Shown here piece by piece: positions 44,901 through 57,500 of a DNA stretch of 64,000 bases; the stretch's first letter is position 1, and each line of letters begins with the position of its first letter. The stretch lies in the NCBI RefSeq assembly GCF_035083965.1, contig NC_089726.1, positions 22,304,559-22,368,558 on the forward strand, in the 5' to 3' direction. The notes below the pieces were generated by a model. It searched no databases. It saw only the letters and a program-made list of their open reading frames with translations, and was not told where the DNA came from. Position numbers and translations under genes: made by a program. This DNA comes from Branchiostoma lanceolatum (taxonomy: Eukaryota; Chordata; Leptocardii; Amphioxiformes; Branchiostomatidae).

Positions 44901-47900
44901 TTTAATTTTTCTGTGTTTGTGTATAGGCAAAAAAAGTGACGGAAACGTTGATGAATCTCTGATTTTTGGTAGGTAGGAAGAGATTGTGAAAACGGAGGTC
45001 AAGTTTAAAAATGATTCATCTGGCGCTTTCCTACAGTACTGCAGTAGGCTTTGTGTGTGTGAGAGTTTGTATGTCGCCAGCATAACTCGAGGAGCTGTTG
45101 ACGGTTGTGCGTTATATTTAGTGGATAGTTAGGGGTGTCAAAGAGGAAGGTCAAGTTCGATAATGGGCCTCATAGCGGGTATATGAGGTACTGCAGCGGA
45201 GCTTCAACGTTTGAGGCCAAATTTTCTGGAGGCGTCAGGTTCATGATTTTTAGGTAGTATATAGCTTCTGGGACGGCAAGTGAGTGGTGTGAATTATGGC
45301 CCCCTAGCTGCTCCTTTGGAACTGCAGTTGGCGTTTTTGTTAATACCTTTGGAGACGAATAACTTCAGCAGGGATTGACGGATTATCATAATCTATGGCA
45401 TGTGGATAGTTTCGGTGATGCTTTACATAATTGAATACTTGTCATGCAAATAAGACGATAATTTGCATAATAAATGAGGAAAGTTTATCAATCCGCCAAA
45501 AGCTTATAGTCAAATTTCATGCAAGTGCTATGGTAATGATTTTTAAGTGGTGTACAGCTCTTGGGGCAGGTAGTAACTGATGTAAGTTTAGACCCCCTAG
45601 TGGCTTGCTTAGAACTGCAGTGGGCTTTTTTGATGTTACCTTTGGAGGTGAATAACTCGGGTAGGGTTTGATGAATTTGCATTGCTTTGGACAGGTAGGT
45701 TATTGAGGTAATGATTAACAAATATAGACGTATGAAATTGTAATCAGGGTCTAATTAAGTGGTGAAATAGGCTTGTTTATGATTGCGTTTAAATACCTTT
45801 TGTTGACCTATATTCAATGACAACACCTGCTTGTCAGCAGGCCTGTGTAAATTAGATTGATGCTCTCTGGTGATCTCACTACCACCGTCCAAACTACTCT
45901 CCCGCTGGGACGGAGCTAAATCAACAAACACAGGAAAGGTCAGGCCCTGTGAGGGACTATCGTCAACCAGATGGTCCTGACGTCGTACCTGATAGGGAAA
46001 CACTACTTCATTCAGCCACCTAAAGAACGCAACAACGAACTTATCTTCCAATTTAGTCTTCATACGAGGTCAAAGTTCGGAATTCCTCCCACCCTATCAT
46101 CGCTACCTACCGCCCGGGAGGGGAACTGCCGTCACCGAGAAATTGTCCTTCCTTGGCAACACGTCTTGGGTGACCATGGAAGAAATTAGAGATTCCTCCA
46201 CCAATGATCTGATGGCTAAGGGAATCATTCAAAGAATCGATGTTTCAGCTACCACACGCGTTTCTGAGGCACTGGTTTGTTGTGTCCAGCAGGAGTCAGG
46301 ACTAACGAGCCCGGTAAATTATGTTACCAACGTGAGGTGCACAGGAGACAGGAGAGGCCACCAAACTTCAAGTCTCTTGACTATTGGTATAATCCCCTGA
46401 TTATTCGGCGAAGATATGTGTTCGTGGAACTCTAGTTATGTATTATATTGGGGGCTGCAGGTAATTCTTAATGTACACAAAAAGCATAGATGATAGCATG
46501 AAATTTCATCTGTGTTGGTAAATGTCATTATAACTAAAGACGGAACTTTACAAAGACAGCATTTTGAATTGAGACTTAATCAAATTTTCGGCTGACTCCA
46601 TCATCGACGTATACGTACGTGACGACCATGTTCATAGAACTGACCCATCTACTGCAACTTCGGGGACGTGACGTTAGAAACACGTGACTGCAGCAACGGG
46701 TCGTATGTACCAGATAACCTGTTCAATGTCAAACGGCGGACTCGAAGGTACGGGGGCGGAAATTTTGGGCAAGTTCTAATTCTTCTAAGTGTTGGTTTCG
46801 TAAATATATGTTAGTCTTCATTCATATCATAAACCATGTTGCTGTCCTGTGTTGCGCAGGCGGTGTGCACGCCGGTATCCTGGGCGAGCTCGGCTGCAGC
46901 ACAGTCCTGGCACAGAACGAGGCGAAGGTTCTACAGGCCGCGGCTTTCACTCAACAACAGACAGGCGTGTCCATCTCCATCCACCCAGGTCTCATCTTAA
47001 ACCTGCTGTAGTTACAAGACAACTGGTGTCTCACGGGGCCGCGCCTGTTTGCAAAAGACATTCGACGCAAATTTGTCACCAGAAATTGCAAGTTTAAGCA
47101 AATGTCGCCAATAGGCACCAATGGGCGCGAAAAGGTGCAATTTTTTTCTGTGAAAAGTAACATGTCAGTTTCAATGTTTGTTTGTTTGAACTTTGTTTAG
47201 TCATGAGAAGCTCAAATCTGCACGCAGGCCGCTTTTTTTGCGATCATGAGGAGGAAGATGTAAGGAACAGACAAAATATAACAGATACAGATTACATCAT
47301 TCAAATGCTTATAAATTGTGTAATCATATATTTTTGCGCACACATAGTACGAAAACACTATCGCAAATCTTATTTTGATACATGTACATCTTAATCATTG
47401 TACATTGGTCTTTACTTTAGTGGCAACCCCTCGATTTCTATTCTCCAAGCAGAGGTTTCGATCGGGGGGAAATAGTAGTGGTCGGGATTTTTTACACTCT
47501 CCTGTCTGCAGAGAGAGAAGAGTGTAAAAACATCACCCCCGCCCGATCGAAAGAGGAGAATACTCGATTTCCAATAACCTGCTCATCTGGACTATTACGC
47601 AAATGCGTTGCACGTCAGTGTGACCGCAAGGGAATATTTTTTACAAATTCGCAAATTTGTCGCAGTTTTTTGTCACAAACAGGCGCGCGGCCTAGTGAAA
47701 TACCCGCTTTTAACAGTCAGACAACCGTGTTTTCAATTGTTGAGTCTAATGAATGCTGCTCAATGCACTACTCCAAGTGATGCTTACGTGAATAATACCC
47801 ACATTTTCACACGATAATAGTCATGCTTTTTAACATAACGTGTACATCTAAGTATTGCAAATTAGAGACCCCATTAGTGTCCCTTCTTCCTGACCTCAAC

Positions 47901-49408
47901 AGCTATCAACCAACCCAAAACGGTGACAATACCTTCTGGAGAACACGAGATGTCAAAAACAGAACTTCTGCTGCAGTACCAACGAAAGTTGCTAGGGGAC
48001 CCAAAATCTAGTCATTTTGAGGACCCATCAAGACCAACCCACATAGTACATGTTAACACAATGCATTCAGTCATTTTCGAATTATATTTTTGACAGACAG
48101 ACAGGCGGACAGACAGGCACACACACACACCAACACGCACACACACGCGTGCACACACAAACAAACAAACACACACACACACACACACACACTGTCACAC
48201 ATACGAACCCTATCGAAAACATAACCTTCTTGGTGAAAGTAATAATCCTTTAATATTTCTTCCCGAAAGGCTATAGCAAGGAATCCCCTGTTGAAGTTGC
48301 TCAGATCCTCCGATCCGAGGGTGCAGATCTGACACGTGTGGTGATCAGTCACGTGGATCGCGGGATCCTCACAGTGCCCGACATGATCGCTCTAGCCGAG
48401 CAGGGCTGTGTTCTGGAGTTTGACCAGTTCGGCTGGGGCTGCTCCTTCACTCACGCCCTGTCACATGGCATCGACTACCCCAGCGACTTCGTGCGCTGTC
48501 AGATGATCCGGGAACTACGAGATGCTGGCTTTATTAAACAGGTACGTGTATTTTGTTTGTATGAAGGTTGTACCTGGAGCCAACGTCACTTCATATGAGC
48601 GGAAGTGTGCCGTCAGCAACGGGGCAGTCGGTATCAGTACCCGTCCCTAGCTCTGTTGAGGGGTGGGCGTTGGGCCCTAGCCCCTAATGGTACTGTAGAT
48701 CGCCTCTTAGATAAAACAACGCGTGTTACGCCAATTACAAGGTTGAGAGAAAGTTGGTTCAACAACCTTTGAACCATTGCTGACGTGACACGTGACTCAA
48801 GTGTCTATACGCTCGTTCTCATTTAAATGTACACATTTTGTAATCACCGTTACCGTTAGAAGTAAGACGTTCCTGACATTAAGATATGCCACATATAAGG
48901 TACCAAACTACCGTTTTTAAAAGCTAGAAAAGTTTTAAGTCGTAATAAAAACTAAAGTTTGACATCTTATATGTGGCATATCCTAATGCCAGGAACGTCT
49001 TATTTCGATCGGTAACGGAGATTACAAAATGTGTACATTTAAATGAGAACGAGCGTATAACGACTTGATGTGTGTCAGAAAGCTGAAAAAGACTGAGCGG
49101 ATCAGTCGAAAATTCCGGTCAGAATATTTTTTGGAGTTCGAGAACAGTTTAATTCTTCATGTATTTTACCGACTTATAGTTATATTAAGTATGCTGCTAA
49201 CCGTGGGTTATATCAAGGACTCTCTATCTTCCAGGTTGTACTGTCACATGACATTGCCTTCAAAAGCCGGCTGACGCGGTACGGAGGGGACGGGTACAGT
49301 TACCTGCTGAAGAATATCGTCCCGTACATGCTGCAGAGAGGGCTGGCAGAGGAGGATATCGACACCATCCTAGTTCAGAACCCCAAACGTTTACTGACTA
49401 TTGTCTAA
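41997..49408 (+). CDS. PTER: Phosphotriesterase-related protein
   Basis: Seven coding exons: 41997-42073, 43173-43353, 43839-43923, 44500-44688, 46860-46988, 48270-48541 and 49235-49408 (TAA), giving 368 aa (human PTER 349). All introns are GT-AG and in phase; the exon 4 donor is gtgcgt. The amidohydrolase/TIM-barrel metal ligands of the family are visible: HxH in '[10 protein letters not shown]', Glu in 'RTIVEQSV' (where bacterial phosphotriesterases have a carbamylated Lys), His in 'ISIHPG', His in 'VVISHVDRG' and Asp in 'VLSHDIAF'. Other signatures are 'IVHGTGYYL', 'GILGELGCS' and '[10 protein letters not shown]'. No signal peptide; probably a cytosolic binuclear metallohydrolase. Vertebrate PTER is reported to hydrolyse N-acetyltaurine; whether this holds here is inference. 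Introns carry a SINE, Helitron-like repeats, an 86-bp tandem repeat and a foldback. Confidence 0.94.
42246..42600. repeat. Degenerate tandem repeat, about 86-bp unit, PTER intron 1
   Basis: About four diverged units starting 'ggatccaatcattccgaata' and containing 'cgaaaac...cccgtgaaaacgac' and 'tatccgcggaaaat'. GGATCC marks most unit starts. It is non-coding. Confidence 0.65.
43480..43760 (-). mobile_element. tRNA-derived SINE, family A, copy 4 (PTER intron 2)
   Basis: An inverted copy with 'tttacacctgggtggagtgg' and B box complement GGATTCGAACCC. Full family length is retained. Confidence 0.85.
44700..46437 (+). mobile_element. Helitron-like dispersed repeat, copy 5 (PTER intron 4)
   Basis: Repeated cassettes such as 'gcataactcgagaaaccttt', 'ggtaggtgtgtagtggttgt', 'caaggtcaagttcaaaaat', 'tactgcagcgga' and 'ataatttgcataataaatga' are followed by the end 'cgaagatatgtgttcgtgga' 'actCTAG' then T. 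A non-family stretch (about 45800-46350) may be another insertion. It fills most of the 2.2-kb intron. Confidence 0.5.
47850..48245 (-). mobile_element. Helitron-like dispersed repeat, copy 6, with (CA)n
   Basis: On the - strand it starts 'accaagaaggttatgttttc' then 'gatagggttcg', then the tract seen on the + strand as (CA)n at 48090-48192. It ends 25 bp before PTER exon 6. Confidence 0.5.
48806..49059. mobile_element. Foldback/MITE, 254 bp, arms over 90 bp (PTER intron 6)
   Basis: The left arm (tatacgctcgttctcattta, then aatgtacacattttgtaatc, then acgttcctgacattaagata, then tgccacatata) is inverted almost completely in the right arm (tatatgtggcatatcctaat... to ...gaacgagcgtata). Only a short unpaired middle remains. 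TATA lies at both edges, which may be target duplication or part of the ends. Confidence 0.88.
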
Positions 49409-49409
49409 A

Positions 49410-50515
49410 ACGCCCCATCTCTAATGTCTGTAGCTGTTGTGAAAATGTGTAAAATGGCTAGTACTTTTGCCATTAGAACCACTTCTAAGACAAGACTTAA
49501 TCGTCCATGAAATGGATTTAAACTTCGAGGGTAACAGATTAGCGCATAATATTTTAAAAGAGTCCTAAACTCTAGAAGGGGGTGTTGTTTTCCACTAGAT
49601 CATGTATCAATGTTTCAATGAATACATAATCAACCGACTTTTTACAGAATTCCGCTGGTGATGAATCACACAAGGTGTGTTTAGTAAAACAATATGATAC
49701 GCACTAAACCCGTGCAGACCCTACCCATGCATTCCCCTAGACTTATATACACTTCCTTCATCGTGAATATTGTTGGCATAAATGACGGGTGATAAGCACA
49801 TTAAGAAGGCCAGTTGTTAATAAGATATAAAAGAACACATAACAGGACCAGTTTTTCTTATCACCCCTAAAATTCTTTTTGGAACCTACCTTTTGCCAAG
49901 CCTTGTTAGGTACATTGTATTCAGCCATAGGCTGAGGTTGTTAATTTGATTAATTAGAAAATAGAGGGTCACCTGGGAAATTTAGTAGAACACTGAATGC
50001 TTTTTGAAGTGCACGGGACTAGTGGGTACTTAATCGTATACCGTGATAAGCATTCATTTTCACTTCGTAAAATTATTATCTATTCGAAAATAACTCCCCC
50101 CTCTATAGTTTAGGACTCCTTTAACGGTGGCGTAGTAAACATCTGGCAGGTGTTTTAGATTTAATTGAGGGAACGAATAGCCGTGATTTCAGTTATACAC
50201 AGTTTAATTCACAACATCTACCAAGACCTCATTAGCCCAAGGCTATCTCGTAATGACGCTCTTGTCATTTGATGTTTTCGTCAGCTTTAATGAGTATTGA
50301 GTATTGTTGATCATTATACACTTTTAATCATTTGTCCAACAGATGTATGGGGCCAATAAAACAGAAGAACCTTTGAATTCATGGAAGTCAATAGGTTTCA
50401 CTATGTCCTTTAAGCCATCCGCACTACCCTATCCCTGGTGCTGAACAGCATTAGCACTGCCCTGTACTTGGTGCTAAACACAATCCCCATTGCCTGTTGC
50501 CGGTGCTACTGCCCT
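49410..50515. other. PTER 3' flank, no gene seen
   Basis: It contains the probable PTER 3'UTR. A candidate polyadenylation signal, AATAAA, is near 50355. No further exon or repeat is supported. Confidence 0.4.
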
Positions 50516-51270
50516 GTCCTGGTGTTTAATACTACTCACACTTCCCTGAATACCATCCACACTGCCCTGTCCCTGGTGTTTAATACTACTCACACTTCCC
50601 TGAATACCATCCACACTGCCCTGTCCCTGGTGTTTAATACTACTCACACTTCCCTGAATACCATCCACACTGCCCTGTCCCTGGTGTTTAATACTACTCA
50701 CACTTCCCTGAATACTATCCACACTGCCCTGTCCCTGGTGTTTAATACTACTCACACTTCCCTGAATACTATCCACACTGCCCTGTCCCTGGTGTTTAAT
50801 ACTACTCACACTTCCCTGAATACCATCCACACTGCCCTGTCCCTGGTGTTTAATACTACTCACACTTCCCTGAATACCATCCACACTGCCCTGTCCCTGG
50901 TGTTTAATACTACTCACACTTCCCTGAATACCATCCACACTGCCCTGTCCCTGGTGTTTAATACTACTCACACTTCCCTGAATACCATCCACACTGCCCT
51001 GTCCCTGGTGTTTAATACTACTCACACTTCCCTGAATACCATCCACACTGCCCTGTCCCTGGTGTTTAATACTACTCACACTTCCCTGAATACCATCCAC
51101 ACTGCCCTGTCCCTGGTGTTTAATACTACTCACACTTCCCTGAATACCATCCACACTGCCCTGTCCCTGGTGTTTAATACTACTCACACTTCCCTGAATA
51201 CCATCCACACTGCCCTGTCCCTGGTGTTTAATACTACTCACACTTCCCTGAATACCATCCACACTAAACA
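50516..51270. repeat. Minisatellite, 54-bp unit, about 14 copies
   Basis: Nearly identical copies of a 54-bp unit ('gtttaatactactcacactt' 'ccctgaataccatccacact' 'gccctgtccctggt'), with single-base variants (tacc/tatc). Because 54 is a multiple of 3 and the unit lacks stops, long frames open on both strands; these are artefacts. Confidence 0.95.
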
Positions 51271-51299
51271 ATATTCACACAAACCCTGTCCTTGGTGCT

Positions 51300-52110
51300 G
51301 AACACTATCCACACTGACCTGTCCCTGAACACCATCCCTACTGCCCTGTCCCTGGTGCCAAATACTATTCACACTGCCCTGTCCCTGAACACCATCCACT
51401 CTGCCCTGTCCCAGAACACCAACCGCACAACCTTGTCCCTGAACATCATCCACTCTGCCCTGTCCCTCAACACCATCCCTTCTGCCCTGTCCCAGAACAC
51501 CACCCGCACAACCCTGTCCCTGAACACCATCCACTCTGCCCTGTCCCAGAACACCACCCGCACAACCCAGTCCCTGAACACCATCCACTCTGCCCTGTCC
51601 CAGAACACCACCCACACAACCCTGTCCCTGAACACCATCCACTCTGCCCTGTCCCAGAACACCACCCGCACAACCCAGTCCCTGAACACCATCCACTCTG
51701 CCCTGTCCCAGAACACCACCCACACAACCCTGTCCCTGAACACCATCCACTCTGCCCTGTCCCAGAACACCACCCACACAACCCAGTCCCTGAACACCAT
51801 CCACTCTGCCCTGTCCCAGAACACCACCCACACAACCCAGTCCCTGAACACCATCCACTCTGCCCTGTCCCAGAACACCAACCGCACAACCCAGTCCCTG
51901 AACACCATCCACTCTGCCCTGTCCCAGAACACCAACCGCACAACCCTGTCCCTGAACACCATCCACTCTGCCCTGTCCCAGAAAACCACCCGCACTACCT
52001 TGTCCCTGAACACCATCCACACTGCCCTGTACTTGTACTGTGCTGAACACCATCCACACTGCCCTGTACTTGTACTGTGCTGAATACCATCCACACTGCT
52101 CTGTACCTGA
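51300..52110. repeat. Minisatellite, related 54-bp unit (two sub-repeats), about 13 copies
   Basis: The unit is 'gccctgtcccagaacaccac' 'ccgcacaaccctgtccctga' 'acaccatccactct'. It shares 'ccctgaa-accatccac-ct-gccctgtccc' with the array before it, so both derive from one ancestral sequence. Frames on both strands are open and not genes. Confidence 0.93.
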
Positions 52111-52114
52111 ATAC

Positions 52115-52860
52115 TATCTGTGCATGCTGAGATTGAATAATACACTTAAGACAGGATTAATAATGTTGAATTTGTCAGAGGAAAACAGTAAATAACATAT
52201 TCACTTACATATTGATAGTAATTTATTGTTAGTTAATCATTCATACCATCATAGCACATTTCATGTAGTCCACTTTACCACAAAGGCTTCTGCAAAGATC
52301 TTTAGCACCGTTTATACAAAATGCTGACAGAAGACATGTAAAAAAGCATGTCCCCACTCCCCACATAGTACACTGTTCTTATGACATAGTGGCATCAATG
52401 ACATGGTGCAAATATCTTATTTCTGTAATCTGAGATTTTCAATGGTTAGTTAAAGTTAAAGTTAAAATCCACCCACACCATGAGGTGTATAGGGAGGTGC
52501 CCATCTCCGTTTCATAGCCCTGGGCCACACTGTGTGCAATCACTGGAGCAGGGGGCTAGTCCACTGGCAGTAGAGTGTGTTTAACTTCCATACTGTTTCA
52601 GAAGTATGTGCCATTTTTATAAAGTCTTTGGTATGACTCAATGCGCCTCTTGTCCAGAGGTGTCCTACCCGGGAGTTATCGGGTCTTCTGGTTCCAAGTA
52701 ATCAGAACCAGATGTGGTAAGCAACAGAAGCGCAGACCACTACACCACAGGGATACCCCATGATTTTTCAATGGTAGGTTTCAAGATTTCCAATGCATGA
52801 TGTTGCAAGTCATGTATGGCCATGCCAATTGACTAGTGTTAAAGGTCTTACCATTGCTAG
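52115..52860. other. Intergenic, nothing recognised
   Basis: AT-rich sequence. A stretch at about 52440-52760 ('caccatgaggtgtatag', 'ggtgtcctacccgggagtta') is reminiscent of a dispersed repeat, but I cannot place it. Confidence 0.35.
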
Positions 52861-52863
52861 GTG

Positions 52864-53072
52864 AGGCCATGTTGATTTGATTAGATTAGATGACATCATC
52901 TGGGAACAGGAAAACTGAAGTTGGGCCAAAGAAAAATTGTCTTCATTGTATGAAAACCAGTGGCCAGGAAGGTTTTACAAATGCTTAAACGTACCAAACA
53001 TGTTATACCAAACTTAACTGGACAAAAATTGATCCACGCATGTCATCCATGATAATCAAGTCAGTGTGGCCA
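52864..53072. mobile_element. MITE with GGCCATGTTGATTTGAT ends, copy D (internally deleted)
   Basis: The 5' end 'ggccatgttgatttgattag' and the inverted 3' end 'catgtcatccatgataatca' 'agtcagtgtggcc' are both present. At 209 bp it has lost much of the interior. Confidence 0.75.
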
Positions 53073-53079
53073 TATTGCA

Positions 53080-54585
53080 AAACCTGTTATCATACTTCAC
53101 TTGTGGGGAAATAAAGCTACAGTGTAAAAAAGGGAGTTCCATCATATATCTTATGATGTCCTCATGCATTTCACACGGCCACAAAAATGGAGACTTTTTA
53201 CATGTAGCTTGATTTAAAAATGTGCATCCATTATAATGATACCAATCAGAATCCATAGACAAACTTTCAAAACGTTTCACCAAATGTGATGTAGTAGCAG
53301 CAGGTGACTTTACACATAATACAGCCTTCATGGCTGACACTCTATACAGAACTGCTGGTTATTCATTAAAAAACATGTAGCAAGGTTTTGTGAATGTTTG
53401 GCAGATACAAAGTGGACATGTAATTTTGCATTCCCTTTGCACCATTACCTAGTATGTACCTATAGTTAAAGGATTTTGTTGTTTTCATTTTCTTACCATA
53501 CAATTTTTCTCATGAATCAAACATATTTGATATGACTACTGCAGACACCACATGCTAGTCCCACTGTTCATAATATATACATGTATTACTCAATTTCATT
53601 CAATAAAATTGTTGTAAGATCCAATGTTCAAGTTTTGATTAAAATGTTTTACTGTTATCAGTTAGTCCAAGGGTTAAAGATTCTGTTCCATTGATCTTTA
53701 TTTATGCACAAAAGAAATCACAGTGGAGGCAGAAGGGCCTATAAAAGAATGGCTGTTTCTAATTTTGATTTTGTTTTGGCAGCCACTCTATCTAATTACG
53801 TTCTTTAATGATCTGAGAGCCACCAAATTACATCAATGTGGAATAATATTAACTAGAAAGGCAACATTTTCGAGAAAATGCAGGATATTCCCCTCCCATT
53901 ACCTACATCCCAAATATAACATCCTTAGCATGTACTGTAAGGGAATTATGAAGTTTCGGCATCAATTATGGAAAGGAGGTCCTCAATAGCATAAGTTATG
54001 TCCAGGTGTATTTAACCTTCCAAAAGGTACCTACATGTCAAGTATGACATCCGTAGCATGTACCGTAAGGGAAATACAAGTTTTTGCATTAATTATGCAA
54101 ATTAGGTCCTCATTACCAAAATATATATATATCAATAACATCATGATTCTGTTATGTAACAAATGCTGGCAACTCTACTACACAGTGGTAAAGATCATAA
54201 CATTGCCTTAGCAAGAATGCACACAGTTAAGACCTGATGAAATTACTACTGTACAACAACAATTCTAGCAAACAATGTTGATTAAGCAGCTATGGCAAAC
54301 AACCATCACACAAAAAGTAAAGTGACCACTTGTCTTAGTGTTATATACATGTGTAATATGTATTTCAGCTAGTAAGGAGTAAATGGCCAGTACGTGTATA
54401 TCTCTATTAATCCAAGGAGGTTAAAATAGGCCTTGATTAATCAAAACACATTGCAGTCCTGAATTCGATTTTCAATTAGTTTTAATTATAGTTCCTTTTT
54501 AAAAACTTTAATTAGCAAGCCAGTCATTCACCAAAAATGTTTTTTTTCCTAAAAAGCTGCCCCATGACTTGTTTTCAAAGGTTTG
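53080..54585. other. 3' flank of the Kelch gene, no gene seen
   Basis: It holds the probable 3'UTR of the KLHDC8-like gene on the - strand. A reverse AATAAA (tttatt) near 53696 is a possible polyadenylation signal. Open frames have no recognisable features. Confidence 0.35.
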
Positions 54586-54588
54586 TCC

Positions 54589-57500
54589 CTATTTCTTGAT
54601 GCCCAATGCTGCTACCATGTTGGTGGGTCCTGCAGACATGCCACCGATCGCCAGGAGGCGTCCCTGATACAGGAGAGGTGCAGAGGAGCAGAGCGGTGTG
54701 TTGAGGTTGGGCAGGTTGAACCACTTCTTCCTCTCCAGGTCAAAACCTTCCACAGAGGTCTGCGGTCCCCCCACAGCTGATGAAATAAAACAAGCTCTAT
54801 CATGATTTCTTGATTTTTACCGAAAAGAGGTGTGTGCAAAGCTTAGGCAGTGGAGTACACCAATGCACACAGCAGCTAAGGGACCAGTAACGGTAACAAG
54901 TTTCATGGAATTTATACAATCCACTACTAAGAAACATAACGGGGGGTGCCCTAACATGTCACTTTTTTTATGAGCTCGAACTCACGGCGCTCCATTGCTG
55001 GTTGCTAGAGAATGGTCATGTTTTAATGAATGAATTTTTAACACAGTCATCTAAAGAACATACTTGGACAAGAAATGTATTCATACTGTTCATGGGCCCT
55101 TCACGTTCCGCGTTACATGCGGAAGACGCTGTGAGACATTTTCACGAATGTACCTTCTGATTTAGTGCTACGCCAGATAGTGTGCCTAACTTATTACGCT
55201 TTGGTAATTTTGCTCTCTTCAGAAGTTGGTGATGAAGTTAGGGAATGTAAATAAGGCTTGATGTCTGCTATATTCTAGCTTTCTTTTGACTAGAAAATTT
55301 TGACTGTGTGCACTTCTCACGTCATGTGAGAAGGGCCATGTCTAGTGCATCCCAGCTCATGTTTTCACGGGAAATAGGCTACTACGCACTGTGCGCGCGG
55401 GCCAACGTACGTCTTGCATGCGACCCGACTTACAAAATCATTATGGAAAATTGACACCGCTTACATCAACAATACTCCGTCTGCTTATTGGGAAATATCT
55501 TCGCCATCTCTGTATTCAGTTTCCTTTTCATAGATGGTACCAATCGTTCCGCCACCATTGCGGCCAAAAAAATGGCGGGAAAACAACGTCGCCAGACGAC
55601 GGCGATGTTTACGTTGTTTTCTTTGGTCGGTTTTATTCTCAACAAACACTTAAAGACCCAATTTTTTTGTGTCTGATGAAGTCATATTTCTTATGTGTAT
55701 GATAGTTGTGTATCTGCTTGGCACAGGTCGTATATTTAGGTGCCGGGTCGTCTAGCTACGCAGTGACCCTCTACTCAGCGTTGCCATCATTATTGTCAAA
55801 ATACTATTCTCGAGAAAACAAGAAATGAATATGTACACATTGTTTTGATTGCAAATAACAATTATGTGCATAAACTTGGTTTATTTACCTTCCTTATCAG
55901 AATAGTCAGTGGACACAAACAAGGTGTACTTATGCATAATAAGATCACTAAAAAATCTGTGACATGTTAGGGCACGTCACAAGTTAGGGCACCCCCCGTT
56001 ACAAATCTTACGGAAGTTGGACTAATTTTGCAGAATTCAAACAAGCTTAATAGAATACATACCATCCTCACTAATTGTTAGCGCCTGGGTCACGTGACAT
56101 GAGTGGCAAATTCAATTTGGTAGCCTCAGGAATTCCATTTCTTCCTACCATATCTTGGTTTTAAAGAACTTTACTTTTAAAGCCATCCAGCTAAGCATCA
56201 AAAACCTCAACATGCACAAATGCTGGCTTTTTGGACAATATATACTATTAGATGTAATTTAGATCAACTTGCGAGACAAGATTGAGAACTGGTTTAGGCT
56301 GGCACTAGTCCAAAAAATTAGTAAGGTTAGTATGTATTCTGTAAAACTTCCATAAAATTTGTATTAACTGTAAAATTTGTATGTTTCTTAGTAATGGATT
56401 GCATGAGTTCCACAAAATTTATATGTACTCTGTACAACTCATATGAATACTTAATAGGCATCCAAGAAAGTAGACACAAATTCTACTGCCCAACCCCAAA
56501 ACTGTGTCTTTTGAAGTGCTACAATGGCTACAATATCTGGTAAAAAAATAACTTACACAGTCCTCCAACAATGACGACTTTCTCACCGAGAACTCCGGCC
56601 ACAAAGTCGGCTCGTTTGGTCTTCATGGGTCTGTGTGTCTCCCACCTGCCGGACTCACCTGTATATAAAGAGATCTTTATTGATACAACAAAAGCACAGC
56701 GACTTTCGTAAGGTCTGCTATATCTATACATACATACAAACGAATAGGTGCATACAAATGAGTTTGATTATCATATGGGATAGAGCAACATATCGTAATT
56801 TCATGTGCCGTATATTTATACATAGCTTGTTCTAATGTCCAAACATTCTTTGTATATAAGGTGGACAAGCAACTTTTGTAAGAACTTTTTCTATCACTCC
56901 TTCAATCACTGTCCGGTTTATCCTGATTCTGTTGTTCCCATCTTGTGAGGGTTAGACAGACAGTACAAATATCTACACACAGATTCATATACCTGAGGAC
57001 ATGTACACCGTATCATAACTTGCCTGTTAAGAATTTTTTGATAATGCGTTTGACAGATGGGGTCTCGAATGTTAAGTATGAACCGTGATGAGAACGGATG
57101 TAGACTCACTCATGTTTGGGATCGCATTCTTGAAAAGTAGATAATAATTTTTGCACTGTTATCATTTTGGACAACATTAAATATGTATTATAATAGTCAG
57201 TAAATGCAGAAATCTTTGCGATGGTTTTATCGTGTTTTTTTGCGGCGACCATTTCACCGCGAACTTAAAACCACCGCAAACATTTCTGTCAGATACTGTT
57301 TAAGTAGCAGTATGTGACTATATAGCGCTGCCGCAAACTTAAAACCACCGCAAACACTCCATTTTCGCCTTAGCGTGTAACAAAAACCATGCAAACTTAA
57401 TTGCACTTACAGAAAAAACTCCTTTATGTTTTGGACAGCATTGTACATGTAAATCCTGCATTAACTATTTATGTACTGTAAATACTTTTGGAGCCTCATC

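Noticed and set aside
50438..52145. Open frames of 158-287 codons on both strands
   Set aside because: They are translations of 54-bp minisatellites with no stop codon in the unit; composition is purely periodic and several frames are open at once.
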